Origin: Eulemur rufifrons
Taxonomy: Eukaryota > Chordata > Mammalia > Primates > Lemuridae
Direction: 5' to 3'
Assembly: GCF_041146395.1 (NCBI RefSeq)
Contig: NC_090989.1
Location: 240,550,843 to 240,614,842 of the forward strand
Length of the DNA: 64,000 bases
A program made the position numbers and the translations under genes. This document shows, one piece after another, positions 46,895 through 58,405 of this stretch; the stretch's first letter is position 1, and each line of letters begins with the position of its first letter. Under the pieces are notes generated by a model. The model was not told the origin of the DNA. It saw nothing but the letters and a program-made list of their open reading frames with translations, and did no database searches.

Positions 46895-47060
46895 TTTGTA
46901 GCTGTGTGGCACTGAGCAAGTCACTTACTCTTTCTCTGTCTCAGTTTCCTCATCTATGAAATAGGGATAATTTTATCTAATTTGTAGAGTTTGTATGAGG
47001 ATTAAATGGGTCAATACAGATAAAGTACTTTTAACAGAGCCTGGAAAGTGTTCACCACCA
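46895..47060 (+). mobile_element. MIR SINE, plus strand
   Basis: 'gcaagtcacttactctttct', 'gtctcagtttcctcatctat', 'gaaatagggataattttatc'. Confidence 0.93.
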
Positions 47061-47194
47061 TCATCCTCTCTGTTTTGCTAAACCGGCTTTATGTCCTTCC
47101 TCTGAGCACCCTGGGAAGCCTGCGGCAACCCAGATGGCCCAGAGACAGCGCTGTGACTCTGAAGCACGGTAGCATTTGTTGTTTTTTTCTTTTT

Positions 47195-47350
47195 CAACCT
47201 ATGTCCTTGGAGCGCTTACTGAGTGCCAGTCCCTATGCTAAACTCTTTGCAAACATTTTCTTAGGCAAATCTCGCAACAAGATTTATAGTATAGACACTA
47301 CTATGTTATAATTTCCATTATAGCAGGTGAGAAAATTGGGAGTTTGGAGA
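47195..47350 (-). mobile_element. MIR SINE, minus strand
   Basis: 'gagcgcttactgagtgccag', 'ttaggcaaatctcgcaacaa', 'ataatttccattatagcagg'. Confidence 0.8.
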
Positions 47351-47439
47351 AGTTAATCTGCATATATAATTAAGATCCATAGACTCTAAGAATTGGATAG
47401 ACATTATATTTCATCTTATCTTTGTTTTAGGTGTTATAT

Positions 47440-47590
47440 TTGCCTCAAGACTAATTATGATGCAGATTTTTAGGACTGAAAGGGCCTTCCTCATGAAGGA
47501 GGTAAGACTCAGAGAAATTAATGATTTTACCCAAGGTCATGCAGCCAGCCAGTTGTGGCCAGCCAGTACCAGAACATTTTCAGAGGTCCC
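47440..47590 (-). mobile_element. MIR/MIR3-like fragment, minus strand
   Basis: 'ggactgaaagggccttcc', 'aggtaagactcagagaaatt' and 'acccaaggtcatgcagccag' resemble the MIR3 complement. Confidence 0.65.
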
Positions 47591-48595
47591 CGACCCTACA
47601 ATACTCTACTTTTTCTCTACATATTATTTTACATAATTAATAGATCTCTTCAAATGTGAAAATATTTAAACTGTGCATTCCTCTTAGGGCACGAGTTTCT
47701 CCAGCAAGGAAATCATATACTTAAATGGAAAATTGATTGGAGAAGAGAAATACTTGGGATAGGTTTTTAAAATTTAATTTAAAATTAAACACAATTCCTT
47801 TAGGTAAGCAACATCTTAAAAGATGGCATTAAAGTCATACCCCAGAAGCCACAAATATGAAAATAAAAGGTTTACAGTGCCTGTTCTACCAGACATTCTT
47901 CAATCCTATTTTCTTTCCAGTGTTTATAACCAGCATGGAACTGGGGGAATTAAGAACATTCTTCTTCCAGCTTCTCTAAGACTTCTTCTGTTTTAAAGCT
48001 GAATTCCTGAGGGCAGGGAGGAAAAGGGAATTCCCTAATTTCTGCACCCGCCACCCCCATTGCTCTCCACACATGCACACACTCATGTGTGCAACACACA
48101 CAATTATTCTTCCCAGAATGAAATCTACTTTTCTTTTTTCATCTATTCTTTCTCACAACCTCCACTCCCTCCTCTAAAACCTAAACTTCAGCACTTGGCT
48201 CAGTGACAGTCTCTCAAGATCAAAGTTAAATGATAATTTCCATGAAAGCCAAAGTCATTTCAGTCTCTTTTCCTCTCTCACTGAACGCCTGGGTCTCATG
48301 CCAGTAAAACACAAAAAATTCCACACTCCCCTTCTCTTCAGGAGGAAATTCCACATTCTTTCTTCTTTTCTCCCAGTGTCTGTTCACTTCTAACATGTTA
48401 CTGATTTTTTTTTTTTTTGCAGAGATGTACACAGAAAATTTCAACTTCAAATTCAAGATTTAGCTTCTTTTAGTGTGTCTCTTTCTCTCCTGGATAGGCA
48501 ATGCCTAGGAGGCTTGAAGCTATGGGGGGGAGAAAAGGACCAAGAAGCCAGAGGGTAGAAAGTTGGAAGACAGGCAGAGGGAGCAGCAATGAAGT
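47591..48595. other. Unique sequence
   Basis: No gene. Pyrimidine-rich and (CA)-containing between 48050 and 48110. Confidence 0.35.
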
Positions 48596-48599
48596 GGGG

Positions 48600-48795
48600 A
48601 TGGTAGGAAATTCATATTTAGTGACTTTCTACATGTCCAGTGTCACTGTAGGTATAAGAATCATATTCTTATTTTATGTATGAGTAACCTCAAGTTTATG
48701 GAAATCATTTCAAATTTTCAGGGTCACAGAGGTTGTAAATGGCCTGGTGAAAATACTAACTCTAGGCTGTCTGACCCCAGAATCCAAGCTTTGTG
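48600..48795 (-). mobile_element. MIR-like SINE, minus strand
   Basis: 'attttatgtatgagtaacct' ... 'ggtcacagaggttgtaaatg' ... 'ctgtctgaccccagaatcca' keep MIR order. Diverged. Confidence 0.65.
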
Positions 48796-49829
48796 CAAGA
48801 GCGTGAGGTCAGGGATGTGATACGGAGAAGAGTGGGAGAGACTCTATGCCATATCATGACGCCACCTTGACACCTGTCTGTTGACTGGCTTCACCTGTCT
48901 TTAGGAGGAATTATCCATCTGACCTCATTCAGCACAAATAATGGCCCAAAAGCAACAGCAAGCCTCCTAGAGTCTAGACAAGGCTCTTGACTCTCTCATT
49001 TCCCCATTACGCCTCCATGCATAGTCACATATATGTCCAGATAGCTCCCCCATTGCAAGGGAATGAGAAGGTTCTGATTTTGCCCTTAAAGTGGAAGCGG
49101 ACCCTTCCTGAAATCACTGATGTTTTTCAGGAACCCCTCCACACAGTCAATCTATCTAGAGAGTTAACTGATAATAGGGGACTTCATATTTCCCTTTGTC
49201 CAAGATGTCACCTGAGAGGTTTTATGCAAATGAAAATAATTTTATTCCTCAAGAAATGGAAATAGTAATACTCCACTTAGTTAGGAAACACCTGCAGAAA
49301 GGGAAACTACGGTGTTTTTTGGTTTTTTTTTTTTCTTATTTGGAAAGAAAATAGAGGAAAATATCAAATTCCTAACACAGGAAATCTCCCTAGAGTCTAC
49401 CCCCAGTAGGAAAGCTCATTTTATATTTTGCAAGTTTTATGAGAAAAGCATTAAACTCTAATAAGTAGCTATTTTAGTATTATGCCTTGGATGTTAAGCT
49501 CATTTGTTGAGAACACCATAATACCATGGGATGAAGACTGCTCCCAATAGGAGTTATGAGCTATCCTAGGGATTATGACATGAAATGTTCATATATCCAT
49601 TATTAAAAATGATTCTGTTTTCTGTTGCTACTTTTTTGCCTAGCAGGAAAAAAAAAAAAAAGAAAGAAAGAGAAAAAAGTACTCTACAGATTCTGTTTAA
49701 ACGGACACCAAATTCAGTAACATCTTGGCTTGATATAAGGTCCTGACTTGGTAATATGAATCATGAAGTGGTTTTCCTGACATGAGTGTACAGGAATATA
49801 GGATAATGGAAGGCAAAGTTAACATTTGA
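48796..49829. other. Unique sequence
   Basis: No gene. T- and A-rich tracts at 49313-49332 and 49646-49680. Confidence 0.35.
49646..49680. repeat. A-rich / (GAAA)n tract
   Basis: Poly(A) passing into GAAA units. No attached SINE body. Confidence 0.85.
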
Positions 49830-50240
49830 TGAGAACACTCCCCGTATCTGTTGCCATCTAACTTTGCAGTGCTATCCCACTCCTATTCTGGGCTCAGCCT
49901 TGAACCTGCTTTGCTCAATGAGATATTAATAAATGTGGCGCAGGCAAAGACCTGAAAAGTGCTTACGAGTTTCCACTTATTCTTGTCCTCTGCCATGGGC
50001 ATGAGCACATGTCTGCATTAGCCTTCTTGAGGGCGAAGTAAGTGAAGTTGTCCCAGGCATCTCAGCCAATCCCTGCACATATAAGCACATCCAACCGAGA
50101 CCAGAAGAAGGCTGACCTGAGATCAGCAAAGCTTCCTAGCACACCTCCCAGATGCATGAGTAATAAATGTTTATTGTCATGTGGTTTGTGGTGGTTTGTT
50201 ATGCAGCCTTATTGTGTTACTAGATAACTGATACAAAACC
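49830..50240 (+). mobile_element. MLT1-like MaLR LTR
   Basis: 'acctgagatcagcaaagctt', 'cagatgcatgagtaataaat' and 'gtggtttgttatgcagcc' with an end '...agataactgatacaaaa' fit the MLT1-type LTR 3' half, including its AATAAA-like signal. Confidence 0.7.
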
Positions 50241-50444
50241 TACAGTGAGGAAATGGTTTCTGGATATCAAAACATATTGTATGTTGTGTGACATGTTATA
50301 TGAAAACTACAATAGGGATATGTGTTAAGACAGACTGGTGGGCCCATGTGGGTACATCACTTTTAGGCAGGGAAAGGATTCTCACTTAAAAGATGAGATT
50401 ATTCTTAGACCAGTTACTTAGGGAAAAGGAGTATTTTTCCAAGT

Positions 50445-50605
50445 AGAAATTGAATCTAAAAGTATGAATCATTGAAAGACCTGAATCATGAAAGACATGA
50501 ATTGAATTGAACATAGAAATTGAATAGAAAAGACATAGAAATTGAATCTAAAAGTATGAATCGTTGAAAGACCTGAATCATTGAAAGACATGAATCATGA
50601 AAGAC
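50445..50605. repeat. 92-bp tandem duplication with internal short repeats
   Basis: 'agaaattgaatctaaaagta' starts at 50445 and again at 50537. Within each copy 'gaaagac(c/a)tgaatca' motifs recur. No similar unit is seen elsewhere in the window. Confidence 0.8.
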
Positions 50606-50648
50606 CCTGCCATATCACCAAATAGGTGATATGGCAGGGTCTTTCATG
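50596..50648. repeat. Perfect 24-bp palindrome with 5-base loop
   Basis: Arm 50596-50619 (CATGAAAGACCC…TATCACC) is exactly complementary to arm 50625-50648, separated by aaata. The left arm begins within the repeat unit of the 92-bp duplication. As RNA it would fold into a perfect hairpin. Confidence 0.95.
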
Positions 50649-50774
50649 GACAAGAGCCTTTGTCTAGGAGTATGTTTCCCTAAGGGGCCACTCAGAATGA
50701 CTTCTGCTATGTGGATACTGAGCATGAGATGAGAGGTGAAGGACCCAAGAAGTCCCATGTGATGATGATGGTGA

Positions 50775-51010
50775 TGATGGCTGACACTTACTGAGAAGGT
50801 TACTTATTATATCCCAGGTACTATACTCAGCTCTTGATATATATGGACTCATTTAATCTTCGTAACAACCCTATAAGGTAGATATTACTCCCCTCCCCGT
50901 CCCACATTTTATACTTGAGGAAATCGAAGCCCAGAGCTATTAAGTGGCCTGCCAAGGACAAATAACAAATAGAGAGTAGAGCTGGGTGGCCACCAATCTG
51001 GCTCAAGAAC
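50775..51010 (-). mobile_element. MIR SINE, minus strand
   Basis: 'aatcttcgtaacaaccctat', 'aaggtagatattactcccct', 'gaggaaatcgaagcccagag'. Confidence 0.92.
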
Positions 51011-51384
51011 CTCCATGCCAAAGGGCTTATGGAACAAGTTGGGTTAGGACCAGAACTTCATACTTCATAAGCTGGGTGGTGGATAGTCCTCGTGCTCTGT
51101 GTCTCACCCTACATAGGCAAGAATTTTGTCCCACTATGAGGCCAATATCTTGGTGGCAGCAGGGAGGGAATAGACAGAGCTAGAGTGAGAATGAGAGAAA
51201 GATAGAGACAGAGATAGAAGAAGAAGAAGAAAATCTTGAAGTAGGGGCACAAAGTCAAATGCCCTTAGTCAGGGGCTTTACCTCATTCCCACTTTTTTTT
51301 CAGGAGATTCTCTGCTAGTACTATTTCCTTAGAGGTTCTGAGTTTAATTTTTTTTGAAAAGAGTGGCATTTCCTTATGTTTTGT
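51011..51384. other. Unique sequence with purine-rich tract
   Basis: Purine-rich (GA/GAA) between 51183 and 51235. No gene. Confidence 0.35.
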
Positions 51385-51480
51385 ACGTGCCGGGTACTTT
51401 TCTACGCTTTTCTCATACATTAGGCATTGAATTCTAACAATCACCCTCAGTGAAGAAACAGATTTTTATCCTTAGTCTTA
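51385..51480 (-). mobile_element. MIR, minus strand, part 1 (interrupted)
   Basis: 'tgccgggtacttttctacg' ... 'acaatcaccctcagtgaaga' is the 3' half of a reversed MIR. The rest resumes at 51768. Confidence 0.65.
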
Positions 51481-51485
51481 AATAT

Positions 51486-51765
51486 CGGTGCTATTCGAAA
51501 TGTGGTTCCTGGGTTGATGGCAGGCTGCGACCTGTCTCTTTCCAGTCCACAGAGACATGATACAGAGATTGAAAGTGGGTGTTTAGAAACTTTTAGCACA
51601 TAGAGTAATTTTCTGCTTGTTGAATCCGATAACCTAAAAATTGAGTATATTGTATGTCTCTGTTTTCTCTTTTCTTTTATTGAAAATTCATATGATGTGT
51701 TTTACAAAAGTATTTTTCCTCAAATGGGTTGGAAATCTAAGAAATACAGTTTGGGAAACACTGTT
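51486..51765. mobile_element. hAT-like element inserted in a MIR
   Basis: Its ends are imperfect inverted repeats (ggtgctattcgaaatgtggt and, complemented, cagtgtttcccaaactgtat) of the hAT-Charlie type. The flanks tcttaaat / ttctagat could be a decayed 8-base duplication. Confidence 0.5.
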
Positions 51766-51767
51766 CT

Positions 51768-51865
51768 AGATAATGGAATTGAAGCTCAGAGAAACTAACT
51801 TGCCAAAGTTTCAGTCATTAGGACACAGGGCAAGTTTCAAACTCAGGTCTTAATCCAATGTTCAT
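51768..51865 (-). mobile_element. MIR, minus strand, part 2
   Basis: 'ggaattgaagctcagagaaa', 'ctaacttgccaaagtttcag' and 'caagtttcaaactcaggtct' continue the MIR of 51385-51480. Confidence 0.7.
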
Positions 51866-52053
51866 CAAGTCCTTTGTTTTGTTAAAATTAATGTTCAACT
51901 TGACTACGACTGTGCCTGCCCACCTGCCTATTTAAATAATGATGCTAAGCTTGTTTGCAGGGAGTGAGAAGAGAAGGGTGGGCATTGGGTCTTACTGTTG
52001 ATGATCAGTCAGGCCACCAAAAAGTGTAGAAATAGAACTTTAAAAATCAAAAT

Positions 52054-52161
52054 AAAGCTTGGTGGGGTGGCACATGCCTGTAGTCTAGCAGAGGTGGGAG
52101 GATCTCTTGAGCCCCGGTGTTTAGGCCAGCCTGAGCAACATAGTGAGACCCCATCTCTTAA
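52054..52161 (+). mobile_element. Short Alu-related SINE, plus strand
   Basis: 7SL-derived sequence 'ggtggcacatgcctgtagtc' ... 'gaggatctcttgagcc' ... 'ccagcctgagcaacatagtg' in about 108 bases, flanked by the direct repeat aaaaatcaaaat (52042-52053 and 52162-52173). Confidence 0.88.
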
Positions 52162-52173
52162 AAAAATCAAAAT

Positions 52174-52464
52174 GATGCTAAACAAGGATGTTTTTGTAGT
52201 AGACACAGCCATGACATAAATGGCTGTAAACCTGGGACATGATTCATGCGGCATCACTTGGAAATAACAGCACAGCCTTTTCCTTTGCTTCTTCTGCAAC
52301 TCCCTAAAGGAGAAAAATAGGTAATACATAAAATTCTCATTTAAGAAAAATTGTCTAATAGATCCTATATCCAATGAAGCAGTTCATTTTTGTGGTTTAA
52401 AATTCAAAGGAATTTCTTCCTATCATCTGTTAAAATAAAATCATGCTGTGATTACAGCAAGGAG
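52174..52464. other. Unique sequence
   Basis: Nothing recognised. Confidence 0.35.
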
Positions 52465-52690
52465 TATAGCTAGACATGGGCTTTGGAGCAAGACACACTT
52501 AGATTTGGGTCCTGCCTTTACCATTTTCTTGCTCTGTCACCTTGGCATCATGTTAATATGTCTGAACTTTTTTTTCTCATTTGTAAAATGTGAATAATTC
52601 ATACCCCATAGGATTTGGAGATAACTCAATAAGGTAACTCATATAAACTGTTTTCATCAAATGTGAAGTAGGAGGTAATTGTATCAGATA
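52465..52690 (+). mobile_element. MIR SINE, plus strand
   Basis: 'catgggctttggagcaagac', 'gatttgggtcctgcctttac', 'tctcatttgtaaaatgtgaa'. Confidence 0.9.
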
Positions 52691-53512
52691 ACCCCAGACT
52701 GGATACACTTAACCAGCTTGTTTGAGAGCCTTTCAAATGCTGTGGCTGTACAATTTCAAAGTAATTAACTGAAAGTTTTAAAAAAATTTTTAGTTATTTA
52801 GCTAGTAGGTTTTATTCAACAAGGAATAAAACAAGATCATTTGACTCAATCTTGTACATTGAATTAGCTGAATGGTTTGCATGTTTTGTGACCCTAAAGA
52901 TAGCATCTAATAATTCAGGATCATATTCTGTTTCACCATACACTAAAAACTGGTTTCACTAAATTTATGATTTATTCACATGTATAGATTATAATCTTGT
53001 TATGTAAGGGTGCTGGGAGAGCCAAATTAGATTAGTAAATAGATGGTTTCTGGTACATGACAAGCACTGAATCAATGTATTTCCCCCTATTCCACTTTAC
53101 TTAAAAGTGCTATAATTTTTAGGTCAATCCCACTTTGTAGCATTTAATTACAAACAATGATTACTACTTTTGTACTCTTACATTAAGACTTAACAGAATG
53201 AAATAATCGCTGCTTGGAAGATGGAAATATGGGTACCAGTGATTTAATGTTGCCATGAATTTGCCCTGAAACCCTACAGTGAAATTTCTCCGAATGAACA
53301 ATAATAAAATCTCTATGACCGAGAATTCTTGAGGTCCGTACTCTAAGTGGTTTCTAAAGAGGCATGGAGCCTTTGGCATTTTCTCAGTAATTGGCCCCTA
53401 AATTGTGTCAACAAGTGCTTGTGTACTCTTTATAGCTTTGCCTAACCATTGTTGACTTTAACCATTCCAGTACTCTTTTCCGAGCAAAACACAAACCTGT
53501 GCTTTAGAACAA
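52691..53512. other. Unique AT-rich sequence
   Basis: No gene. A MIR-like 3' end ('ctggtacatgacaagcactg') at about 53050 is possible. Confidence 0.35.
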
Positions 53513-53730
53513 CAGTCCCCAACCTTTCTGGCACCAGGGACCAGTTTCATGTAAGACAATTTTTCCATGGATCAGGGAAGGGTGGGAGAGATTTGGGACA
53601 GGAGGTGGTGCTCAGGCGGTGATGCAAGGGATGGGGAGCAGCTGTAAATACAGATGAAGCTTCACTCTCCTGCCATTCACCTCCTGCTGTGCAGCCCAGT
53701 TCCTAACAGGCCATGGACCGGTACTGGGGT
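53513..53730. mobile_element. MER1-like hAT-Charlie MITE
   Basis: 'cagtccccaacctttctggc', 'accagggaccagtttcatgt' at the left and 'ctcctgctgtgcagcccagt', 'aacaggccatggaccggtac' at the right. The centre and the extreme right terminus are missing relative to the family. Confidence 0.85.
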
Positions 53731-54060
53731 AGCTGTAGAACATTAACTGATTTTCCTTGTAACATCCTGGGGGTCTGAAGTCCAAAGCCTCTTTCAAGAG
53801 CCCATTTTAAGCAACACTGGAAACCATTTCAGAACACCATACAGGATCAGTTAGAAAACCACCTGGAAACATTTGATAACTTTATTTCTATTGTCATTCT
53901 GTCACTTAGGTTGAATCTACATATTTTTAGTTCCTTCCAGAGCACACATATTTATCAGCTCACAGAGTTATTTAAGCATCAAATAAGACTAGGTCTGTAA
54001 AAGTACTTTCCAAACTATTTAATATTAACAATATACAAAGGCTACAGAATGGTCAGATAA
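53731..54060. other. Unique AT-rich sequence
   Basis: Nothing recognised. Confidence 0.35.
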
Positions 54061-54480
54061 TTGTTATTTCATAGGATGCCTTTGCTCCTCTGCAGTCCAT
54101 TCATGGTCACAAGATAGCTGTCATAGCCAAATGTCACATACTCATATGGCAGTGTCCCAAACAGGAAGGAAAGGGAGAAGAATCTTTTCCACAATTTTCT
54201 TTCTTTTTATTAGGCAGGAAACTCTTTCCCAGAAGCCCCAACCCCACACCCCTTAAGTTTGTATTGGTTAAAACTGGGTCACATGGTTATCCCTAAGGGA
54301 GGGTAATGGAGTTACCAATCTCCAGCAAACAAAAACAGGATTACCATGATTGGTTACAAAGTGGTTTGATTGAAAGGTCTGTAATATCCAGGCGCTAGTT
54401 CCAAGAGCCTAGCTCAGCTTTTTTGGGCTCCCTAATGTCTTGGCTCCTAGACTGCTCCCATATAGATAATTCCATTTTAA
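54061..54480. repeat. Medium-reiteration repeat, family unassigned
   Basis: 'cacaagatagctgtcatagc', 'cacatactcatatggcagtg' and 'ttggttaaaactgggtcaca' recall a dispersed eutherian repeat I cannot name with confidence. Confidence 0.4.
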
Positions 54481-54654
54481 CACTCCCCGGACATCCTGAC
54501 CATATATTCTAATTTCCCCTCTTAAATATATCTATCATTTCCATGGAGAAAGTATGGCAATCTCAAAAAACTCTTCCAACTGTGCCCAAACTCTACTATG
54601 TGAATTTTTCCATGTTGGACTCCTTCCCTGGACCTCTTGTCCATCCAGTACAAC

Positions 54655-54865
54655 ATGGAGTTGAAGGAAAATAACGAGCTTTGGAATCAGATGGACCTGA
54701 GTCTGAGTTGTGGCTGCATCACATCTCAGTTTGGTTAAGTCATGGAATCTCTTTGTACCTCTGTTTCCTTATCTGGAAAAGGAAGATAAAAATATCTGCT
54801 TTGTAGGATTTAGTACAAGGATAGAAAGTGCCTGGCATATATATAGTAGGCACCCCAAAAAAGAC
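54655..54865 (+). mobile_element. MIR SINE, plus strand
   Basis: 'gctttggaatcagatggacc', 'ctctgtttccttatctggaa', 'gaaagtgcctggcatatata'. Confidence 0.9.
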
Positions 54866-54982
54866 AATTTTATTTTTATCCATTTATTTTTATCTTCAAT
54901 ATCACCCCACATATCCATTCCTGTGAGCGCTCCATCTCTAAAGCTGTTTCCAACCTTTCACTTGGCTTATTTGGGTTGGAGA

Positions 54983-55022
54983 CTGTGTGTGTGTGTGTAT
55001 GTGTGTGCGTGTATGTGTGTGT
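54983..55022. repeat. Imperfect (GT)n microsatellite
   Basis: GT units with AT and GC interruptions. Confidence 0.9.
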
Positions 55023-55047
55023 GGCTTATCCTGGCTTTAACTCTGTC

Positions 55048-55312
55048 CAGTTGGCCCTCCATATCTGTCAGCTTACATCTACAGATTCAACCAACTTTGG
55101 AAGGAAAATATTCAGGAAAAAAAGAAATAACAATTTATATAGCAATAAAAAAATACAAATTAAAAAATAATACAGTATAACAAAGCTATATACATAGCTT
55201 TTACATTTATTAGGTATGGTAAGTAAGCTAGAGACAATTTAAAGTATACAGGAGGATATGTGTAGGTTCCATGCAAATACTACACCGTTTTATATATGGA
55301 AATTGAGGTAGT
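55048..55312 (+). mobile_element. Tigger2-like MITE, right end truncated
   Basis: Starts 'cagttggccctccatatctg', continues 'gattcaaccaactttggaag', 'aatacagtataacaaagcta' and 'tttaaagtatacaggaggat', which is Tigger-type non-autonomous element order. The second inverted repeat is missing. Confidence 0.75.
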
Positions 55313-55599
55313 CCTTCAGGACATACGTGTTGCTTCCAGCATTCTGCTATTTGTCTTTTGATTTCAACACAACTCTGCATAAAAGATGCTTGGGCCTCTG
55401 TGCTCCAGTAAGAAAGTACAGCAATAACAAATGTTTGCAAACATGAAAAAAGAAAATAAAAATAGTGAACATATAAGAAAGTGCAATAAGGATAAATGAA
55501 GTCTGATTGCAGTTGCAACTAAAGGCTGGCCATGTCAGGAAAAAAGTGTATATATACATATATATATATAAAAAACATAAAATAAAATAATTTTTTCTG
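55313..55599. other. Unique AT-rich sequence
   Basis: Contains (TA)n at 55549-55570. No gene. Confidence 0.4.
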
Positions 55600-55639
55600 A
55601 CATATTTGAATGCAAATTGGAGATTTACCCCTAAATCTA

Positions 55640-55672
<33 letters not shown>

Positions 55673-55805
55673 AAGAATTATAAGTAAATCAGATAAAATG
55701 TAAATAACTAGTGAATCTGGCTAAAGGGTCTATGTCAGGGTCTATGTTCTTTCAGCTTTGTTGTATGCTTGGAATTACATAAAAATAAAAAGTATTTTTT
55801 AAGTG
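55600..55805 (+). mobile_element. L1M 3' end, plus strand
   Basis: 'gtaaataactagtgaatctg' and 'tttcagctttgttgtatgct' followed by 'ttacataaaaataaaaag' are an L1M 3'UTR end. The expanded GT/GA repeat is inside it. Confidence 0.7.
55640..55673. repeat. (GT)n(GA)n composite microsatellite
   Basis: GT units run into GA units, within an L1 3'UTR. Confidence 0.95.
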
Positions 55806-57664
55806 CACAGAAATTTCAATGAAGTACTCACAACCAAAGGTGTGTATTGAATATATAGGAGTGGGTGCCTTGGCAGGGCATGGAAGTTGAAATAGAGATA
55901 AAGGAGAAAAATAATGAATTAAAACTAGAGTAGGGCCTCTCTTTAGCTGACTGATGATAGTTATGGACTGCGAACTAAAGAAAATGATGTCCTTTTCTCT
56001 CTCAGCAAGATGAGAAGAGGATGATGGAGAGATAGGTGCGATTTCCTTGTATAGGGAGTAGTCTGGATACTCTTCTGAAATATTAATCTGGGCTTGACTT
56101 ACTGAACCTTTCCCTTTCCCACCTGTGTCAGGCAAGTAGATGGACCCTTGATATTTTCTTGTTTCAGGGATTTTAGCAAGACAGAAAACAGCAGCTATTT
56201 GAAGACAGTTGTATCTCCTGCCTTTTGTAAAAGCCTAAATCCAGTGAGATTTAGTTGAGGAGTTTATTTGCAGGTATTTATAGAGAAGAGAGAGAGATTT
56301 CATCGAGAATAACAAGGTCAGGTAAGAAAGTAGCAATCTAGGGCAGGCGGGCCCTGGACATGGAGCTGCCAGCCCCACCAAGTAGTTCTATGTCCTAATT
56401 GGACCAGAAAAGACCATGTATCTGGGATAATGAGTATCTCAAAGATAACCAGGGTGGCAGATAAGTGATGGCCAAGGGGGTCTCCCTGATAACATGCTGC
56501 TGGGTAAGACCTTTGCACACACTGGGAAGAGTCTTATTTATAACTTACATTTCCTGCTGGGATAAATAGATTGGTACTCAGACTTAGATTTAATTTGATT
56601 GCAGAGAACAAAACAATGGACATTTCTACACTCTTGGGTTTGTAAACCAAAATTTCAACTTGACTCAAATGCACGCTTCTATTTATAAAACAGCCATTTA
56701 CTAATCTGGTTGTCCAACTTTATAAGTGTATGTAATACCCTAGGTAATATTATGTTACCACTTGCATCATAGGATCATTTGATGCCATCTTTAGCAGAGG
56801 GATATAGGAGCCACTTTTATCAGTTCCTTAAGAAGAGAGCCTTAAAGAGAAATGATAAGTTCCAATGCACTGTTCTTCAGAAATAATCCCTGGTTGTTAT
56901 CTTTAGCCTGCTCCAAATGCCACTTATTTCTAAAGTTAAAGCATGTGTCACTCCAGTAGGCAGAGGAAATGTGGCCCCATTATAAGTTCTACAGTCTTAA
57001 GAAAGCTCAAGGTAGGGGACAGCTCCGTGGCAAAAGAGGGAATGGAGTCCGTGCAACTGACCAATGTCATGATTCCCAGGGCTAATTCAAGGAAAGGAAA
57101 GGGCACGTTTTTTCTTCAAAGTATTTAACAATTTTAGAAATATCCATTGTTCCCCAACCTTCTCTACACAAAACAAAAAAGGTAGAGATATCTGCATCTA
57201 ATTCTTAGGGGTGGGGCAGTGAAGAAAAAGGAAATTATTTCTGTAAATTGGCAGAATTGAGGTGAGTGAAAAGTTATCTTCTTAGTAAATGAGTGGCTGG
57301 GGAGGGAGAGAAGAGCAAAGCTAGAAAAGGTTAAAGAGACAAAGAAAGGAACGGACAAATAGCTCTATTGAATGAAAAAGGCACGTTTCTCTGCATGTTG
57401 AGGAAAAATGACTAAGTCCTGACAGGGGAAGATTTTTTAAAAAAATCAGATCATAAAGTGTCAACAAAGGTTCAGATATGCTCTTTGTGCTAGTGGTGGC
57501 ACGTGTGTGCTCTTTTTTAAGTGGTAAATTAGATCTTTGTCTCCAGGTGTGTGAAGAGCAGAGGGTGACATAGGAAGCCCAGTGTGCTGCAAGTAACTGA
57601 AACGTTTCTTTCTGGCAGCTTTTCAGCATTTTGAGCTTAGACCTGACATGACAACCTGTCCTGG
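55806..57664. other. Unique sequence
   Basis: No gene or clear repeat. Minus-strand frames at 55752-56135 (127 codons) and 57321-57629 (102 codons) show no recognisable similarity. Confidence 0.35.
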
Positions 57665-57852
57665 CTTACCTGGGGTAGTGTAGAGTGGTGCTTCTTGAAC
57701 ACTCATGTTCACATAAATCCCTGGGGTTTTTGTTAAAAATGCAGATTCTGATTCTGTATTCTGAGGAGGTATCTGAGTTTCTGCATTTCCACCAATTCCC
57801 AGGTGATGATGCCTCTGGTCTTCCTCAGACCACATTTTGAGTAGCAAGAGAC
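57665..57852. mobile_element. MER5-type hAT-Charlie MITE
   Basis: 'aatccctggggtttttgtta', 'aaatgcagattctgattctg' and 'tctgcatttccaccaattcc' are the MER5 family, with '…cagaccacattttgagtagc' at the right end. Confidence 0.82.
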
Positions 57853-58244
57853 TGGAACACACAGTCATGGGTACACATATATGTTCAAAAGTATGCAATA
57901 TGCACATACACACATGAATTTGGACACATATATGGGTGTAAAAGGGACATTCATTTATGTGGATAAATTTTAAGTGCATTGTTTTAGGGCAGGCACTGCA
58001 CACATATAGACACATACCTAGAACAATTTTGGGGACTGATTTTAGCAAATGGACCTTAAAAGCACTAAAGACTTCTTTGCTTCACTAAGGCATTCCATCA
58101 TTCTTCTGCGTCAATCTCTATAAATGGTCTTGCTTTCCTACTCTTAGTTACCAGCTGACTTTAGGATGTGCAGTTGCCTACCTGACATTATTTATGTACA
58201 GCAGATGATCTCAATATCCTAAGGTATTTTTCTTCATTGTCTTA
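57853..58244. other. Unique sequence
   Basis: Nothing recognised. Rich in ACAT/ACAC words. Confidence 0.35.
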
Positions 58245-58405
58245 TAAACAGATGAGAACCTGGGTGTTAGAATCAGGAGGCCTGGGCTCAAATCTTGACT
58301 TTGTCACATACAACACAACTTAAACTTAAACCCTGAGCTCCAGTTTCTGCATTTGCAATATGGCAACAAGGCCTCCCTTGGGAATGGCCACTTACTTAAT
58401 ACAAC
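58245..58405 (+). mobile_element. MIR3-like SINE, plus strand
   Basis: 'gttagaatcaggaggcctgg', 'gctcaaatcttgactttgtc', 'agctccagtttctgcatttg'. Confidence 0.75.

Noticed and set aside
46617..46919. 100-codon minus-strand frame
   Set aside because: No similarity recognised and its upstream end overlaps a MIR. No exon signals.
54710..55180. 156-codon plus-strand frame
   Set aside because: It runs through a MIR, a GT microsatellite and a Tigger MITE, so it cannot be a conserved gene.
57623..58048. 141-codon minus-strand frame
   Set aside because: Overlaps a MER5-type MITE. The translation is Cys/His-rich only because of ACAC/ACAT words.
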